Below are positions 35,471 to 35,610 of a stretch of DNA of 35,610 nucleotides, piece after piece; positions within the stretch are counted from its first letter, which is position 1; each line of letters begins with the position of its first letter. The stretch is taken from contig CAJAQO010000024.1 in NCBI GenBank assembly GCA_903944085.1, positions 1 to 35,610 of the forward strand. Reading direction: 5' to 3'. This DNA comes from an uncultured Verrucomicrobia subdivision 3 bacterium (GTDB taxonomy: Bacteria; Verrucomicrobiota; Verrucomicrobiia; Limisphaerales; UBA11358). Below the pieces are notes generated by a model. That model saw only the letters and a list, made by a program, of their open reading frames with translations. It ran no database searches and had not been told where the DNA came from. The translations under genes and the position numbers were made by a program.

Positions 35471-35610
35471 ATGGCAAAAAAGGCGCTCATCACCGGTATC
35501 ACCGGCCAGGACGGTTCGTATCTGACCGAATTGCTGCTGGCCAAAGGCTATGAAGTCCACGGCATTGTCCGGCGCACGGCCGCGCCGTATCGCGGCTATC
35601 TGGACCGGAC
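35471..35610 (+). CDS. gmd: GDP-mannose 4,6-dehydratase, N-terminal part
   Basis: The gene runs off the right edge; 46 codons are seen. [19 protein letters not shown] is the Rossmann NAD(P)-binding start characteristic of Gmd, followed by [22 protein letters not shown]; the HGIVRR step is typical of the short-chain dehydratase family that makes GDP-4-keto-6-deoxymannose for fucose/rhamnose-type sugars. ATG 35471 is clear; 100 bp separate it from rnr. Confidence 0.85.
   Translation, partial: MAKKALITGITGQDGSYLTELLLAKGYEVHGIVRRTAAPYRGYLDR

Overview
The window reads as chromosomal DNA of a GC-rich, Gram-negative-type bacterium, most likely a verrucomicrobium of the Pedosphaera/Limisphaerales kind. 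The pointers are large secreted beta-helix and sedolisin-type proteins with the Asn/Thr/Gly-rich style of that group, a calcium-repeat plus C-terminal domain pattern, an ATP synthase a-subunit with a signal-peptide-like extension, a Lol-type lipoprotein exporter, and abundant short intergenic repeats. This placement is inference from protein style; there is no rRNA gene.

Layout. 1-2476: end of an unknown gene, upp, and a secreted beta-helix protein gene flanked by two copies of an 81-bp cloverleaf-shaped repeat. 2593-3357: a conserved-looking hypothetical. 3358-4480: a repeat-dense stretch without a convincing gene (a 328-bp inverted-repeat element abutting a 42-bp tandem array). 4486-6276: a STAS-domain protein and a sigma-54 activator. 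6508-11083 (minus): DMT transporter, rhomboid protease, TPMT-like methyltransferase, and a LolD/LolC-type ABC exporter. 11200-13198 (plus): Tat-exported sugar isomerase-like protein, small coiled-coil protein, HIT hydrolase. 13377-15899 (plus): SAM riboswitch and terminator, then a threonine-synthase-like PLP enzyme, an AT-rich orphan gene, a ubiquitin-like sulfur carrier and a NIL-domain protein. 15916-22553 (minus): bidirectional terminator and the complete F-type ATP synthase operon atpB-E-F-H-A-G-D-C, with gluQRS upstream. 23682-25478 (plus): pyrH, mutM, tRNA-Asn. 25685-25823: an IstB-like transposition remnant. 25880-31453 (minus): four secreted proteins (PKD protein, small surface protein, S53 peptidase, tail-fibre-like protein). 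31791-35370 (plus): a membrane protein and RNase R, then the start of gmd.

The most interesting unit is the SAM-riboswitch operon. An OFF switch for S-adenosylmethionine controlling a threonine-synthase-like enzyme makes little sense for threonine supply, but fits a role in homocysteine/methionine synthesis, with the GlyGly-ending carrier as a protein-bound sulfur donor and the NIL protein as accessory. A second theme is repeat biology: 7-bp tandem arrays recur at six places, including one that has expanded in frame inside gluQRS and one inside the riboswitch operon; there is also a cloverleaf repeat whose sequence differences between copies avoid the predicted stems.
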